From Candidatus Bathyarchaeota archaeon (GTDB lineage Archaea; Thermoproteota; Bathyarchaeia; TCS64), in the NCBI GenBank assembly GCA_018396695.1, contig JAGTQU010000008.1, forward strand, positions 1 to 56,768: 56,768 nt of DNA. Direction: 5' to 3'. The translations under genes and the position numbers were made by a program. The notes beneath the pieces were generated by a model. It had not been told where the DNA came from. It made no database searches and saw nothing but the letters and a program-made list of their open reading frames with translations. This document shows, piece by piece, positions 25,415-34,123 of the stretch (positions are counted from its first letter, which is position 1; each line of letters begins with the position of its first letter).

Positions 25415-26296
25415 TTGTTAAGGACTAATCGAGATAGTCTAATTAAAATCTCAGTTATGGGGATGATATCTAGCCCTGTCATAGGCGAGTCCGTATATAA
25501 AATCTCAGCAGAGGGGGAGCCCGTTATCCTTCCAGGTGTTGGCGGAATAACCTATAATCTTCGAGTGGGGGACTTGGCTTGCGGCTGGATGGCTGACCAT
25601 GTTGAGCCAGGGGTGAGCCTGGAGGGTGTAACTGATCCTAGGATGCAAGGGCAGAGTAGAGGTTTGAACGTTTTAAGTTGCATCGGCAACGAGGCTTTGG
25701 TTATTGAGGGAGACGCTAAGGGAGAGCGGGGAGTGGTAGTTGGAAAACATGGGGGAATTGAACATGTCATGGTTGACTTCTCTCCTGAAATTATGGAGAA
25801 GCTTGTAATCGATCAGAAAGTGATGATTAAGGCTTACGGAGTGGGATTGAAACTTCTCGACCTTCCAGAAGTTCAGGTCTTCAACGCGGATCCTAGGCTC
25901 TTGGAAGCGATGGATCCAAAAGTAGTGGAAGGAAAACTCGAGATACCGGTTACACATACAATCCCGGCAGCTATCATGGGATCCGGCTTAGGGGCTAGTC
26001 ATGTCTCTTCAGGGGACTATGATATAACGCTCTTTGACGATGCGGTCGTCGAGAAATACGGGCTCACTGATCTCCGCTTAGGTGACCTTGTTGCTATTCT
26101 AGATGCGGACAACAGTTATGGGCGAATATACCGGCAGGGAGCTATAACCGTTGGCATCGTGACTCATTCTAACTGCGTAATTGCAGGGCATGGGCCAGGA
26201 GTGACTTCGCTTTTCACTTCAAAGAATGGAAAGATAAGGCCCATTATCGCTGAAGACGCAAACATAGCTAAAATCTTAAAAATCAGAGACTATTAA
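25415..26296 (+). CDS. DUF4438 family protein
   Basis: A 293-aa soluble protein that resembles the DUF4438 family. It has Gly-rich beta-strand sequence (VILPGVGGITYNLRVGDLACGW, ~38-60) and later PAAIMGSGLGASHVSSGDYDI (~190-210). There are no recognisable catalytic motifs that I can name; the fold is likely beta-rich and multimeric. TTG at 25415 is used as the start because the family begins at this residue. It is 77 nt after the thermosome. Confidence 0.8.
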   Translation: MLRTNRDSLIKISVMGMISSPVIGESVYKISAEGEPVILPGVGGITYNLRVGDLACGWMADHVEPGVSLEGVTDPRMQGQSRGLNVLSCIGNEALVIEGDAKGERGVVVGKHGGIEHVMVDFSPEIMEKLVIDQKVMIKAYGVGLKLLDLPEVQVFNADPRLLEAMDPKVVEGKLEIPVTHTIPAAIMGSGLGASHVSSGDYDITLFDDAVVEKYGLTDLRLGDLVAILDADNSYGRIYRQGAITVGIVTHSNCVIAGHGPGVTSLFTSKNGKIRPIIAEDANIAKILKIRDY

Positions 26297-26339
26297 CCCT
26301 TAGCAGCAAGAATTCAATTAACAATTTTAAGGTGGAAAA

Positions 26340-26346
26340 CTTAAAT
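26340..26346 (+). promoter_or_regulatory. Box A of the tRNA-Glu gene
   Basis: CTTAAAT about 30-36 nt upstream of the tRNA 5' end, preceded by purine-rich GGTGGAAAA (BRE-like). Confidence 0.5.
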
Positions 26347-26375
26347 CTCAGTCAACGCGAAGTCTCTATAGCCTA

Positions 26376-26454
26376 GCTCCGGTCGTCTAGTCCGGTTAAG
26401 GATACGGGCCTCTCGAGCCTGTGATCCCGGGTTCAAATCCCGGCCGGAGCACCA
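26376..26454 (+). tRNA. tRNA-Glu (anticodon CTC) with encoded CCA
   Basis: Acceptor GCTCCGG/CCGGAGC, D stem GTC/GAT and T arm CCGGG-TTCAAAT-CCCGG. The anticodon stem CGGGC/GCCTG encloses loop CTCTCGA, giving anticodon CTC (reads GAG). The tRNA body is 76 nt (26376-26451), followed directly by CCA at 26452-26454. No intron is seen. Confidence 0.97.
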
Positions 26455-26604
26455 AATATTTGTTCCCTTACTTAAAACAGCGTAATTATCAGACCTTTTA
26501 ACAGGTAGCATGAATCTATTACTTGTTAGGGTTGTTTTAAGATGATGTCTAAGATGGCGAATCTTCCCTTTTTACTTATTCAAGTGCTCTTATTAATGCT
26601 GATT

Positions 26605-28236
26605 TTACCATCTGAGGATTCTCAACTGTTCAGAATATCCGTCGAAAATCTCGGCGATCTTAGCATAGTTTGGCGTAGGTTTGCAGTAGACTCCATAAAA
26701 GGTTCCACTCCTTGCTGACCATCCTTCAGGGTAGAATTTTAGATGGTGCTTCTTGGAAACATGGGATTGATTATTGAAAATAATGGTTAAGAAAGGAAGC
26801 GAATATTCCTGAGCGAGACCGTAAGCTGCTATGACTGGATTGTAGTTGAAAGCTTCATCCCCCTCTAAAGCGATCACGGCTTTTTCAGGTTTAGCAAGCT
26901 TTATGCCTAATGCTACGCCTAACCCTTGCCCGAGTCCAGTATGAGCAACTGGTCCAGCGGCTTTAAACCATATCCCTGAAGCGTTTCTATTCCTCTCTAT
27001 GAGCCTATAGATCGTTTCGCCATAACTTATCATCTCGTGCACAATCACTATATTCTCGTCGATAACTTCGTTAATACAAAAACAAAACCATTGAGCATCA
27101 ATAGGAGAATCATCCTTAACCTTAAGAGCTTCTCTTCTCCATCTCTCCCTAATCTCTTCATGTTTTATAGAAAGTGTTTTCCTACGTTTTTCAACCTTGT
27201 CAGCTATGTTACCCTTCGAGATTTTTTCTTTCACAAGCTCAACGAGGGAAGGTAGCGCTAAGCTTGAATCAGATTTGATCGACGAATGGGAAGGATAGTT
27301 GTAAATGGAGTATTTAACCTGCAGAGGATCCAAGTCCATGAACACTATCTTAGCACTCGAGTTTCTCAGAATGCTACTGGGTGGATGCCAAGGTGGCCAG
27401 CCGCTCGCATCGATAACTAGAATCAGATCCGCTTCCGAAGCATAAGGGTTTATGTTGTATCCAAGATGCATAGGATGGTTTGTCGGAAAATTCATATATC
27501 CCGGAGCCTCGAAAACAGGAACTGAGAGAATATTTGCAAACTCGATTAATGCTTCGACGGCAGTGGGGCTTCTACCCAAGTATCTAGTATAGATGATCGG
27601 AAGATCTGATTTAATGAGCAATTCCGCTAGTTTATCTAGCATACTAGGATCAGATTGGATAGGTGTAGGTGAAGATCTTGGAGGAATCCTTATCTTCTTA
27701 ACCTTCTCAAAAAGTAGTTCCCTGGAGATTGAGAGTAGAGTAGGCCCCTTCACATCCGCCGATGCTATATCGAAAGCCCTTGAGATTATGCTTAAAATAT
27801 TAACATTTGAATCGGGCGCGTCCGACCATTTAACATAATGGTCTACAAGCCTCCGCTGTCCACCTACTTCAGTAAACGATAGGTAGGGGGGCCAGGCGTT
27901 CCTCAACTTCTCCATCATGAGTCCTGTTCTGCCCTACGATCAGAACCACAGGTATGTTGTCAATATACATTGCTTTGAGCTCCATCGCGCCGTGGAGAAG
28001 CCCTGTGAGAACATGTGCCAACACAACTTGAGGCTTACAAGTTGCCATAGCGTAGCCTTTAGCAAGTGATAGAGACAAGCCTTCATGCCTGGAGTTTATA
28101 TAATAAGGCTTCCGACCCTGAGAGTTATGTTTTGTGTGATACTTCCAAATATGGATAAACTCGCTTCCAGGAAAATAGAAAACGTAATCGACTCCAATTT
28201 TTCGAACTTAACGTATCCTCCAGCTGCTTTTTCCAC
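26605..28236 (-). pseudogene. Thiamine-diphosphate-dependent enzyme broken by two frameshifts
   Basis: The minus strand encodes a ThDP enzyme of the acetolactate synthase/benzoylformate decarboxylase family, in three frame pieces. Piece 1 starts at GTG 28236 (MEKAAGGYVKF). Piece 2 continues IGVDYVFYFPGSEF through SRHEGLSLSLAKGYAMA to RTHDGEVEERLAP. Piece 3 (YLSFTEVGGQRR onwards) runs to the stop, with the ThDP motif GDEAFNYNP...FNN. The breaks are at a T5 run (28198-28202) and a G6 run (27886-27891); adding one base at the first and removing one at the second restores about 543 aa, the family's usual size. They may be sequencing errors or true inactivation. Confidence 0.8.
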
Positions 28237-28688
28237 ATAATCTATTCATATTTAACAGATTTTTCAAAAGCCATCTAAATTCCATTTAGAATGAGGTATA
28301 TAATTCATTAAGTTTTATCAACAATCTATAACGATCGTCTTATAATTTACTTCAAATTTGAAACAATGTTCGAAGCTGTTGAAGAACTATACTCTAAATT
28401 GCTTAGTTTGAAGAAAAGAAAGTTTAACGTAAATATCTACGATTTAATCTGTAGAGTATCCCTTACTTATCGAATTATTGGTTTGATATACGAATTCTTC
28501 AAAAAGGGCTTAAAATATATTTTAATTAACAAGAACTATAGTTTAGACTATTTACCCTCCTTTTCTTGGGGTTTTTTCTCCTTTTCTGGTGAATCTTTTC
28601 TTTCTGTTCCCGAAAACGGATTAGAGTCCCTGAACAGGCTAGAGAATCGTTTTATCTAAACAATGTTAAGGAGGAGCCAGGTGAACAC
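28237..28688. other. 452-nt AT-rich intergenic region
   Basis: Between the ThDP enzyme and the wHTH micro-operon. It contains one doubtful plus-strand ORF (28366-28659) and, at its right end, a TATA-like TTTTATCTAA near 28650 with GGAGG before the wHTH start. Nothing else is recognisable. Confidence 0.5.
28366..28659 (+). CDS. Doubtful ORF, 97 aa
   Basis: A reading frame beginning MFEAVEELYSKLLSLKKRKF with amphipathic helices in the first 60 residues. The Phe/Ser-rich end looks like translated noncoding T/C-rich DNA. A TTATAATTTA element 20-30 nt upstream would allow a leaderless mRNA. There is no Shine-Dalgarno and no family resemblance. It overlaps no other gene. Confidence 0.2.
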   Translation: MFEAVEELYSKLLSLKKRKFNVNIYDLICRVSLTYRIIGLIYEFFKKGLKYILINKNYSLDYLPSFSWGFFSFSGESFLSVPENGLESLNRLENRFI

Positions 28689-28955
28689 ATGGCTAGAAGG
28701 AACGACCTAGACATATGCGCCAGAATCCTAGAGGTCTCCAGGATGGGGGCCAGGAAGACGCAGATAGTCTACCAGTCTAACCTGAACTTCAAGATAGTGG
28801 AGAAGTACCTTAAGAGGCTCACAGAGAGCGGGCTCCTCAAAGCAGGAGACAGCTTCTACATCACCACAGCGAAAGGAGCAAGATTCCTAGAACAATACAG
28901 AGGACTAATGACACCCTTAGGTTTTGAAACATCTGATAAGGTGGTGTTATCTTGA
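28689..28955 (+). CDS. Winged helix-turn-helix regulator (HTH_45/ArnR1-like)
   Basis: An 88-aa archaeal winged-helix protein. DICARILEVSRMGARKTQIVY is followed by the recognition region NFKIVEKYLKRLTESGLL and the wing YITTAKGARFLEQY, the typical arrangement of the HTH_45 (ArnR1-like) family. It should be a small DNA-binding transcription regulator. GGAGG at -15 and ATG at 28689 define the start. The first 190 nt are noticeably richer in GC codons than neighbouring genes. Its stop overlaps the TTG of a 41-aa membrane peptide (TTGA). Confidence 0.88.
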   Translation: MARRNDLDICARILEVSRMGARKTQIVYQSNLNFKIVEKYLKRLTESGLLKAGDSFYITTAKGARFLEQYRGLMTPLGFETSDKVVLS

Positions 28956-29077
28956 GTGGGGATTCAAGCTTGGTTGAGAGAATTATCGGATATTTGATAA
29001 TAGCTGGTGCTATTCTGATCAGCCTGATATCTCTCATCAGGCTTGTTAGTCTCCTTTCATCCATAACTCTTCAGTAA
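28952..29077 (+). CDS. Small membrane peptide (41 aa) coupled to the wHTH gene
   Basis: TTG at 28952 overlaps the wHTH stop by 4 nt (TTGA), a classic coupling signal. The product LSGDSSLVERIIGYLIIAGAI and onward is a single, very hydrophobic helix (about residues 10-35) with one Arg, ending LSSITLQ. It is too short for automatic calling. The predicted role is a membrane anchor or sensor for the regulator (inference). I know no family. Confidence 0.65.
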   Translation: MSGDSSLVERIIGYLIIAGAILISLISLIRLVSLLSSITLQ

Positions 29078-29105
29078 ATTTGGAGGAGAAAAGGAGGTGT
29101 TGAAT

Positions 29106-29261
29106 ATGAGAGATAAAATATGTCCTCTTCAAAGTTACTGTAACAATTTCAAGAAGACGAAGAGCGGTTCCTGCTCTTCAAAATTAGAAGATATTTTAGA
29201 TTGTTATCGCCACTTTGAAGAGAATCAATTTAGACTGGAAAAATTGTTGCAGAGTAGTTAG
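29106..29261 (+). CDS. Small Cys-rich protein (51 aa), putative metal binder
   Basis: ATG at 29106 follows a strong Shine-Dalgarno (GGAGG, about 9 nt upstream) and lies 28 nt after the membrane peptide gene. The product has C6, C12, C23, C33 and H36 (spacing x5, x10, x9, x2) and then a charged helix HFEENQFRLEKLLQ. The Cys pattern suggests zinc or iron-sulfur binding, for instance a metal or redox signal. No family is recognised. It is the third gene of the micro-operon. Confidence 0.65.
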   Translation: MRDKICPLQSYCNNFKKTKSGSCSSKLEDILDCYRHFEENQFRLEKLLQSS

Positions 29262-29379
29262 ATTCCAGATTTTGAATATATTTATCTTAAAAAATAAACT
29301 TCCTAGTTTAATAACTGATATTTTTAAGTGAATACGATTTTCGATCTTTGAGTACTAAAATCTTGACTATATATCTAGC

Positions 29380-29400
29380 CGAAAATCGATTCTGTGGAAA
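29380..29400 (+). repeat. Copy 2 of the 21-nt dispersed repeat, upstream of psmA
   Basis: CGAAAATCGATTCTGTGGAAA; 20 of 21 identical to 9684-9704. It lies 14 nt ahead of the likely box A of the proteasome/exosome operon (TTTAAATAG at 29415-29423). A CGATTTTCG at 29335-29343 is an exact inverted match to its left 9 nt. Confidence 0.6.
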
Positions 29401-29481
29401 ATCTTTTAGCATGGTTTAAATAGTAAGTATGTTGTTAAATCTTGAAAAAGTTTTAACGGAGAGCATGAGGAGGGCAAAGAT

Positions 29482-30186
29482 TTGTTTATGCCAAGGGCGT
29501 ATGATAGGGCGATAACAATTTTTTCGCCTGAAGGACGTCTATATCAGGTTGAGTATGCTTTAGAATTAGTGAAGAGGGGCGCCCCCATAGTAGGAGTAGT
29601 TTCAACTGAGGGGGCAATTCTCGCGGCTAATGAGACTCCCGAGAGCAGGTTAGAAGATCCAGAGTATTTCAGGAAGATCTTTCAGTTGGACGATCACATA
29701 GGAGTTGCTATAGCGGGATTAAGTTCTGATGCTAGGGTTCTCATTAGTCAAGCTAGGATCATATGCCAGAGCAACCGTCTCCTATATGATGAACCCGTTG
29801 ATGTAGAGACTTTATCGAGGAAAATAGGAGATCTCGCTCAAATCTATACACAGCACGCAGGTGTCCGCCCCTTCGGGGTGAGCATGATCATCGGTGGAGT
29901 AGACTCATCTGGACCTAGGGTTCTGACAACCGATCCAAGTGGAACGTATCGTGGTTATCTAGCCATAGCAGTAGGTAGGAAGAGCGACGAAGCCAATAGA
30001 TTCCTTGAAGAAAAATATGATGAAAAGATAAGAATCGAGGAGGCCATAAGATTAGCGGTCGATACGGTTAAAGTAGCTTCTGAGGCTGAAGTTTCGTCAA
30101 AAGTTGTGAAAGTAGCTGTAATCCCCGTAGATTCTCGAATATTTAGAAGACTAACTGAGAAGGAAGTAGAGAAATATCTGAAATAG
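29482..30186 (+). CDS. psmA: Proteasome alpha subunit
   Basis: A 234-aa 20S proteasome alpha subunit. The alpha signature RAYDRAITIFSPEGRLYQVEYALE is at residues 5-28, then GAPIVGVVSTEGAILAANE and RPFGVSMIIGG. It forms the outer heptameric rings that gate the chamber and bind PAN-type ATPases. The start is TTG at 29482, set by AGGAGGG at 7-nt spacing; ATG at 29488 is too distant from it. It is the first gene of the superoperon, followed 10 nt later by SBDS. Its beta partner in this window is the Thr1-less subunit at 14270. Confidence 0.97.
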   Translation: MFMPRAYDRAITIFSPEGRLYQVEYALELVKRGAPIVGVVSTEGAILAANETPESRLEDPEYFRKIFQLDDHIGVAIAGLSSDARVLISQARIICQSNRLLYDEPVDVETLSRKIGDLAQIYTQHAGVRPFGVSMIIGGVDSSGPRVLTTDPSGTYRGYLAIAVGRKSDEANRFLEEKYDEKIRIEEAIRLAVDTVKVASEAEVSSKVVKVAVIPVDSRIFRRLTEKEVEKYLK

Positions 30187-30196
30187 TGGCACATTT

Positions 30197-30886
30197 ATGA
30201 GCGAGAAGTATACACTTGTCCGATACTCACATTCAGGAGAAAAGTTCGAGATCCTAGTTGACCCTGATCTAGCTCTCGCATACAAGCGGAGAGAAATAAC
30301 TGATATTTCAAAAACTATGATCGTAGACACTATATTCCTAGACTCGAGTAAAGGGATAAAGGCCTCGAAGGAGAAACTCGAGGCTACCTTTGGGATTAGT
30401 GATCCTTTAGAGGTTGCGAAAATCATATACGATAAGGGACAGCTCCTCCTCACAGCTAGCCAGCGGAAAATGTTGACTGAGCAGAAGCTAAAACAGATTG
30501 TAAACATAATCTCTCGAACATATGTGGATCCTAGAACAAAACTCCCACACCCTCCTGTTAGAATTGAGAATGCGATTGAAGAAGCCAAGGTCTCGATCGA
30601 CCCATTTAGAGAGGCAGAAGAACAGGTAAAAGAGATCGTTAAAAAATTGATGCCTATTATACCTTTAAGCGTTGAAAGTCTGGAGATAGCTATAAAGATA
30701 CCCTCCGAGTTTACAGCCAAAGCTTACGGTATAGTGAAGAACATGGCAGAGATTAAAAAACAGGAATGGCATTTCGATGGATCATGGATAGCCTTAGTCT
30801 CGATACCTGCCGCAATGCAAGGCGAATTTCTAGAAAGACTTGGAAAGGCTACGCAAGGAAACCTACAGACGAAGATTATGAGGTGA
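30197..30886 (+). CDS. SBDS-family ribosome maturation factor
   Basis: A 229-aa protein of SBDS size and order. The N-terminal FYSH domain is MSEKYTLVRYSHSGEKFEILVDPD, then LEVAKIIYDKGQLLLTASQR, a middle three-helix region and the C-terminal ferredoxin-like domain (EWHFDGSWIALVSIPAA). With an EF-2-like GTPase it releases aIF6 from new 50S subunits. It lies between psmA and rrp4 in the conserved operon. Confidence 0.96.
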   Translation: MSEKYTLVRYSHSGEKFEILVDPDLALAYKRREITDISKTMIVDTIFLDSSKGIKASKEKLEATFGISDPLEVAKIIYDKGQLLLTASQRKMLTEQKLKQIVNIISRTYVDPRTKLPHPPVRIENAIEEAKVSIDPFREAEEQVKEIVKKLMPIIPLSVESLEIAIKIPSEFTAKAYGIVKNMAEIKKQEWHFDGSWIALVSIPAAMQGEFLERLGKATQGNLQTKIMR

Positions 30887-30892
30887 AGAAAA

Positions 30893-31585
30893 CTGTCTAA
30901 AAATTTTGAAACGAGAGACCTCGTAATCCCAGGAGACCTTATCTTCGAAGGTAATATAAGAACTGGAGAAAACACATATCGGCATCAAGGGAAAGTCTAT
31001 GCAACCCGAATCGGATTAGTCGAATACGGCCATGACATGGTTTCAGTGATAGCCTTAGAAGCAGGTTATGTTCCTTTAGTAGGCGACTTAGTTATTGGGG
31101 AGGTCATAGATTTAGAAGCCGATTCATGGATAGTCGATATCAATGCTCCTTCGGATGCGGTATTAAATGTTCAAGACGCGATAGGGCAGCCATATAAACC
31201 TGACATAGAGATGCCTAAAATCCTCGATGTTGGGGAGACGATGGTGGCAAAGATTGTGGAATTGGATAGGAAGATGACCCCGATCCTGTCAATATTGGGC
31301 AAAGGTCTAGGTAAGGTTGAAGAAGGTCTCCTTCTCAAATTAACTCCATCCAAGATACCGCGTCTTATAGGCAAAAAGGGGTCGATGGTTAACATGATCC
31401 TTAAAGAGACGGGCTGTAATATTATAATCGGACAGAATGGACGGATCTTGGTCTCATGTAAAAATCGGAAGCAAGAAGAGATTGTTGTTAAAGTGATCGA
31501 TAAAATTGAAAAAGAGGCTCATACAACCGGTCTTACAAACAGGATTCAGAATTATATTAAGGAATTGAAAGGTGAAGATAATTGA
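30893..31585 (+). CDS. rrp4: Exosome RNA-binding subunit Rrp4, with probable CTG start
   Basis: A 230-aa protein if started at CTG 30893. The N-terminal domain [18 protein letters not shown] is encoded only upstream of the first ATG (31037). It is followed by an S1 domain ([20 protein letters not shown]) and a KH domain with [13 protein letters not shown]. Starting at the ATG would remove 48 residues, including most of the N-terminal domain that anchors Rrp4 on the Rrp41-Rrp42 ring. GAGGTGA lies 7 nt before the CTG, and no ATG, GTG or TTG lies in frame after the preceding stop. Rrp4 caps the exosome and selects RNA. Confidence 0.9.
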   Translation: MSKNFETRDLVIPGDLIFEGNIRTGENTYRHQGKVYATRIGLVEYGHDMVSVIALEAGYVPLVGDLVIGEVIDLEADSWIVDINAPSDAVLNVQDAIGQPYKPDIEMPKILDVGETMVAKIVELDRKMTPILSILGKGLGKVEEGLLLKLTPSKIPRLIGKKGSMVNMILKETGCNIIIGQNGRILVSCKNRKQEEIVVKVIDKIEKEAHTTGLTNRIQNYIKELKGEDN

Positions 31586-32358
31586 CGCCGAAAAAGGTTA
31601 AAGAAGAGTTTTTGAGAGTTGACGGTCGAGCGTGGGATGAGCTAAGACCGCTAAAGATAGAAAGCGGCGTTCTATCTAACGCCGATGGGTCTGCATATAT
31701 TGAGATGGGGAAAAACAAGATTATCGTTGGTGTTTTTGGGCCTAGAGAGGTTCATCCAAAACACTTGTCTAAACCACATACTGGTGTTCTTAGATGCCGT
31801 TATCATATGGCTCCCTTTTCTACAGATCCTCGCAGATCTCCAGCCCCCTCTAGGAGGGATACTGAGATAACGATGGTTATGAGATATGCTCTCGAACCGG
31901 CGATTTTTCTAGAACGTTACCCAAGATCTTCTATTGACATCTATGCCGAAGTGCTGCAGGCTGATGGCGGGACGAGATGCGCGACGATTACCGCGAGCTC
32001 TGTGGCGTTAGTCGATGCCGGGATACCGATGAGAGATCTTGTCGCTGCGTGCTCCACGGGCAAATATAACGGTAGGATAATCTTAGACTTAGGAGATTAT
32101 GAAGACAAAAATGGTGAGGCGGATGTTCCAATCGCGTATATGCCTAAACTCGAACAGATAACTCTACTTCAAATGGATGGGATTTTAACTGCTGAAGAGT
32201 TTGAACAATGCATATCTCTGTCAATCGAAGGATGTAAGAAGATCTATGAAGTGCAGAGGGAAGCGATAAAGAAAAAATATGTAGTTGAAAAGAGTGAAAA
32301 AGAGATCGAAAAAGCTGAGGAATTCATTGAAGAATCTAGGGTGGAGGATGAACAATGA
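31582..32358 (+). CDS. rrp41: Exosome catalytic RNase PH subunit Rrp41
   Basis: A 258-aa RNase PH-like protein, the active subunit of the archaeal exosome. It begins [21 protein letters not shown] and has the [22 protein letters not shown] phosphate/RNA site (arginine pair) and [10 protein letters not shown] containing the catalytic Asp. It performs phosphorolytic 3'-5' RNA decay and tailing. TTG at 31582 overlaps the rrp4 stop (TTGA). The C-terminal 30 residues are a charged helix ([14 protein letters not shown]). Confidence 0.96.
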   Translation: MTPKKVKEEFLRVDGRAWDELRPLKIESGVLSNADGSAYIEMGKNKIIVGVFGPREVHPKHLSKPHTGVLRCRYHMAPFSTDPRRSPAPSRRDTEITMVMRYALEPAIFLERYPRSSIDIYAEVLQADGGTRCATITASSVALVDAGIPMRDLVAACSTGKYNGRIILDLGDYEDKNGEADVPIAYMPKLEQITLLQMDGILTAEEFEQCISLSIEGCKKIYEVQREAIKKKYVVEKSEKEIEKAEEFIEESRVEDEQ

Positions 32359-33167
32359 TGTCAAGCAAATATGGTATAGCTTCGAGGCTCAAATCCAAAA
32401 GAATCCAAAAACTAATATCTAGTGGAAAACGTGCTGATGGTCGAGGATTTGATGAATATAGGCAGATCACTATAAAGACAAATGTTCTTGAGAAAGCAGA
32501 GGGATCGGCGGAGGTCTTCATCGGAAATACTAGGGTTCTTGTAGGCGTAAAAATAGGTGTAGGTACGCCTTTCGAGGATACACCGGGAGAAGGAGTTTTA
32601 GTCTGTAACGCTGAGTTTGTTCCTATAGCCTCCCCATTCTTTGAGCCTGGGCCTCCAGACGAGAACTCTATCGAACTCGCCAGAATTGTGGATCGAGGCT
32701 TAAGATCAGCTGGAGTAGTCGATTTCTCAAAACTTGATTTGATCCCTGGAAAATTAGTTCATGTAATTAATATCGACATCTATATCTTGAATTATGATGG
32801 TAACCTAATTGACGCTTCCGCTTTCGCGGCAATAGCTGCGCTCAGAACCTCAGTTAAACCTGTCTACGAGGTTAAAGAAGGCGAAGTGAAGCCTACCGGC
32901 GTGAAAGAAAAGCTAGAAGTTTTGAAGACCCCGATAGCTGTTACAATGGTTAAGATTGGCAACAGCTTGCTTGTCGACCCTTCGGCTGACGAGGAAGAGG
33001 TTATGGAAACCAGGATCACTGTAACTCTAGAAGATGAAGGGAATATTTGCACCATACAGAAAAGCGGCTCTGAACCCCTGAGTTTTGATGAAATTAAGAA
33101 AGCTGTAAATATCGCGAAGGTTAAGGCTTCGGAGATTAGATCGAAAATCGCTGGTGGTGAAGGATGA
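32355..33167 (+). CDS. rrp42: Exosome RNase PH-like subunit Rrp42
   Basis: A 270-aa RNase PH fold protein, the non-catalytic partner of Rrp41 in the hexameric ring. Signatures: [36 protein letters not shown] and [13 protein letters not shown]. It lacks the arginine pair and acidic active site of Rrp41 but is needed to form the catalytic interface. ATGA overlap (32355-32358) with rrp41 indicates coupling. Confidence 0.96.
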   Translation: MMSSKYGIASRLKSKRIQKLISSGKRADGRGFDEYRQITIKTNVLEKAEGSAEVFIGNTRVLVGVKIGVGTPFEDTPGEGVLVCNAEFVPIASPFFEPGPPDENSIELARIVDRGLRSAGVVDFSKLDLIPGKLVHVINIDIYILNYDGNLIDASAFAAIAALRTSVKPVYEVKEGEVKPTGVKEKLEVLKTPIAVTMVKIGNSLLVDPSADEEEVMETRITVTLEDEGNICTIQKSGSEPLSFDEIKKAVNIAKVKASEIRSKIAGGEG

Positions 33168-33409
33168 GTAAAAAGAAAAGGGGCTTCGGTCCCAAGTTAA
33201 GAACCCGTGCTGGATTCTCTGTAAGAAAGCGCTGGATAAAAATAGTATCTAGGATGGAAGCTCCTCATACATGTCCTAGTTGCATGAACCAAAAAGTTAG
33301 GAGAATGAGCATAGGGATCTGGGAGTGCAGGAAGTGCGGATTCCAGTTTGCAGGAGGAGCGTATCAGCCTTCAACAAAGATAGGTCAAAGCTCTGCTAGA
33401 ACGGAATAG
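33164..33409 (+). CDS. rpl37ae: 50S ribosomal protein L37Ae (eL43)
   Basis: An 81-aa zinc-ribbon ribosomal protein. The zinc ligands are CPSC and CRKC, spaced by VRRMSIGIWE-type sequence, after the basic N-terminus RAGFSVRKRWIKIV. The length is typical. It overlaps rrp42 by 4 nt (ATGA). Confidence 0.96.
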   Translation: MSKKKRGFGPKLRTRAGFSVRKRWIKIVSRMEAPHTCPSCMNQKVRRMSIGIWECRKCGFQFAGGAYQPSTKIGQSSARTE

Positions 33410-33441
33410 AAATCTTTTATCTATTCTTTAGGAGTTCTTTA

Positions 33442-33708
33442 ATGTTTCAACCAGAGGAATACCCTGCAAATGCGATCATATCTATTACAGGAAGAGCGAA
33501 TTTCGCAAATATTCTTTGGAAATCCCTAAAACCAGAGGTGGAGAGGCCCTCATCATCCCGCTCAAGAATCTTACTGGATCTTCAAGAAGAAACCATTAGG
33601 ATTATGATATCTGCTTCAGACGTAACAGCATTAAGGTCCGCCTTGAATAGTTACCTGAGATGGGTGAAAAGCATCACAGATGTTTTAGATAAAGCTTCGA
33701 ACGGCTGA
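33442..33708 (+). CDS. pcc1: KEOPS complex subunit Pcc1
   Basis: An 88-aa Pcc1-like protein. The ending ISASDVTALRSALNSYLRWVKSITDVLD is the family signature. Pcc1 is the dimerisation subunit of KEOPS, which makes t6A on tRNAs reading ANN codons. It is 32 nt after L37Ae, its usual archaeal position. Confidence 0.92.
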   Translation: MFQPEEYPANAIISITGRANFANILWKSLKPEVERPSSSRSRILLDLQEETIRIMISASDVTALRSALNSYLRWVKSITDVLDKASNG

Positions 33709-33757
33709 AAATTGCGATAACTATAAAGATGTGAGGCTAGAGGTTTAAGAGAGGCAT

Positions 33758-34123
33758 ATGTCTGACAGTGAACTCCCTGAAGGACTCCAAGAGAGGCTTG
33801 CTCGACTTCAACAGCTTCAAAATATAGTTCAGTCATTATCTCTTCAGAGGCAGAGGATCGAGTTCGAACTTAACGAGGCTGAACAAGCTCTCAAAACCCT
33901 TGAAGGTTTGGCTTCAGATGCAAAAGTCTACAAGTCTGTTGGGGCAATACTCGTGGAGAAGCCTAGGGATGAAGTTGTTAAAGAATTGAATGAGAGTAGA
34001 GAGTTGCTCCAGTTAAGATCGAAAGCTCTTGAAAAACAAGAGAACAAGGCACGAGAGAGATTGAACAGTTTACAGCAAGCTATCCAAAAAGAGCTTATTC
34101 AGAAGCAAGACCTAGGTTACTAG
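33758..34123 (+). CDS. pfdB: Prefoldin beta subunit
   Basis: A 121-aa coiled-coil prefoldin. The two long helices (LQERLARLQQLQNIVQSLSLQ and VVKELNESRELLQLRSKALE) flank a beta hairpin (KVYKSVGAILVEKPR). It passes unfolded proteins to the thermosome. The last 29 nt overlap the convergent PAC2 gene. It is the last gene of the superoperon. Confidence 0.95.
   Translation: MSDSELPEGLQERLARLQQLQNIVQSLSLQRQRIEFELNEAEQALKTLEGLASDAKVYKSVGAILVEKPRDEVVKELNESRELLQLRSKALEKQENKARERLNSLQQAIQKELIQKQDLGY

Noticed and set aside
26542-26721. 59-codon plus-strand ORF starting MMSKMANLPFLL with a hydrophobic segment
   Set aside because: Two thirds of it is antisense to the conserved C-terminus of the ThDP enzyme, there is no Shine-Dalgarno, and the hydrophobic part is short.
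28366-28659. 97-codon ORF considered as a toxin-like or membrane protein
   Set aside because: No Shine-Dalgarno, no family signature and a tail derived from T/C-rich DNA; kept only as a low-confidence feature.
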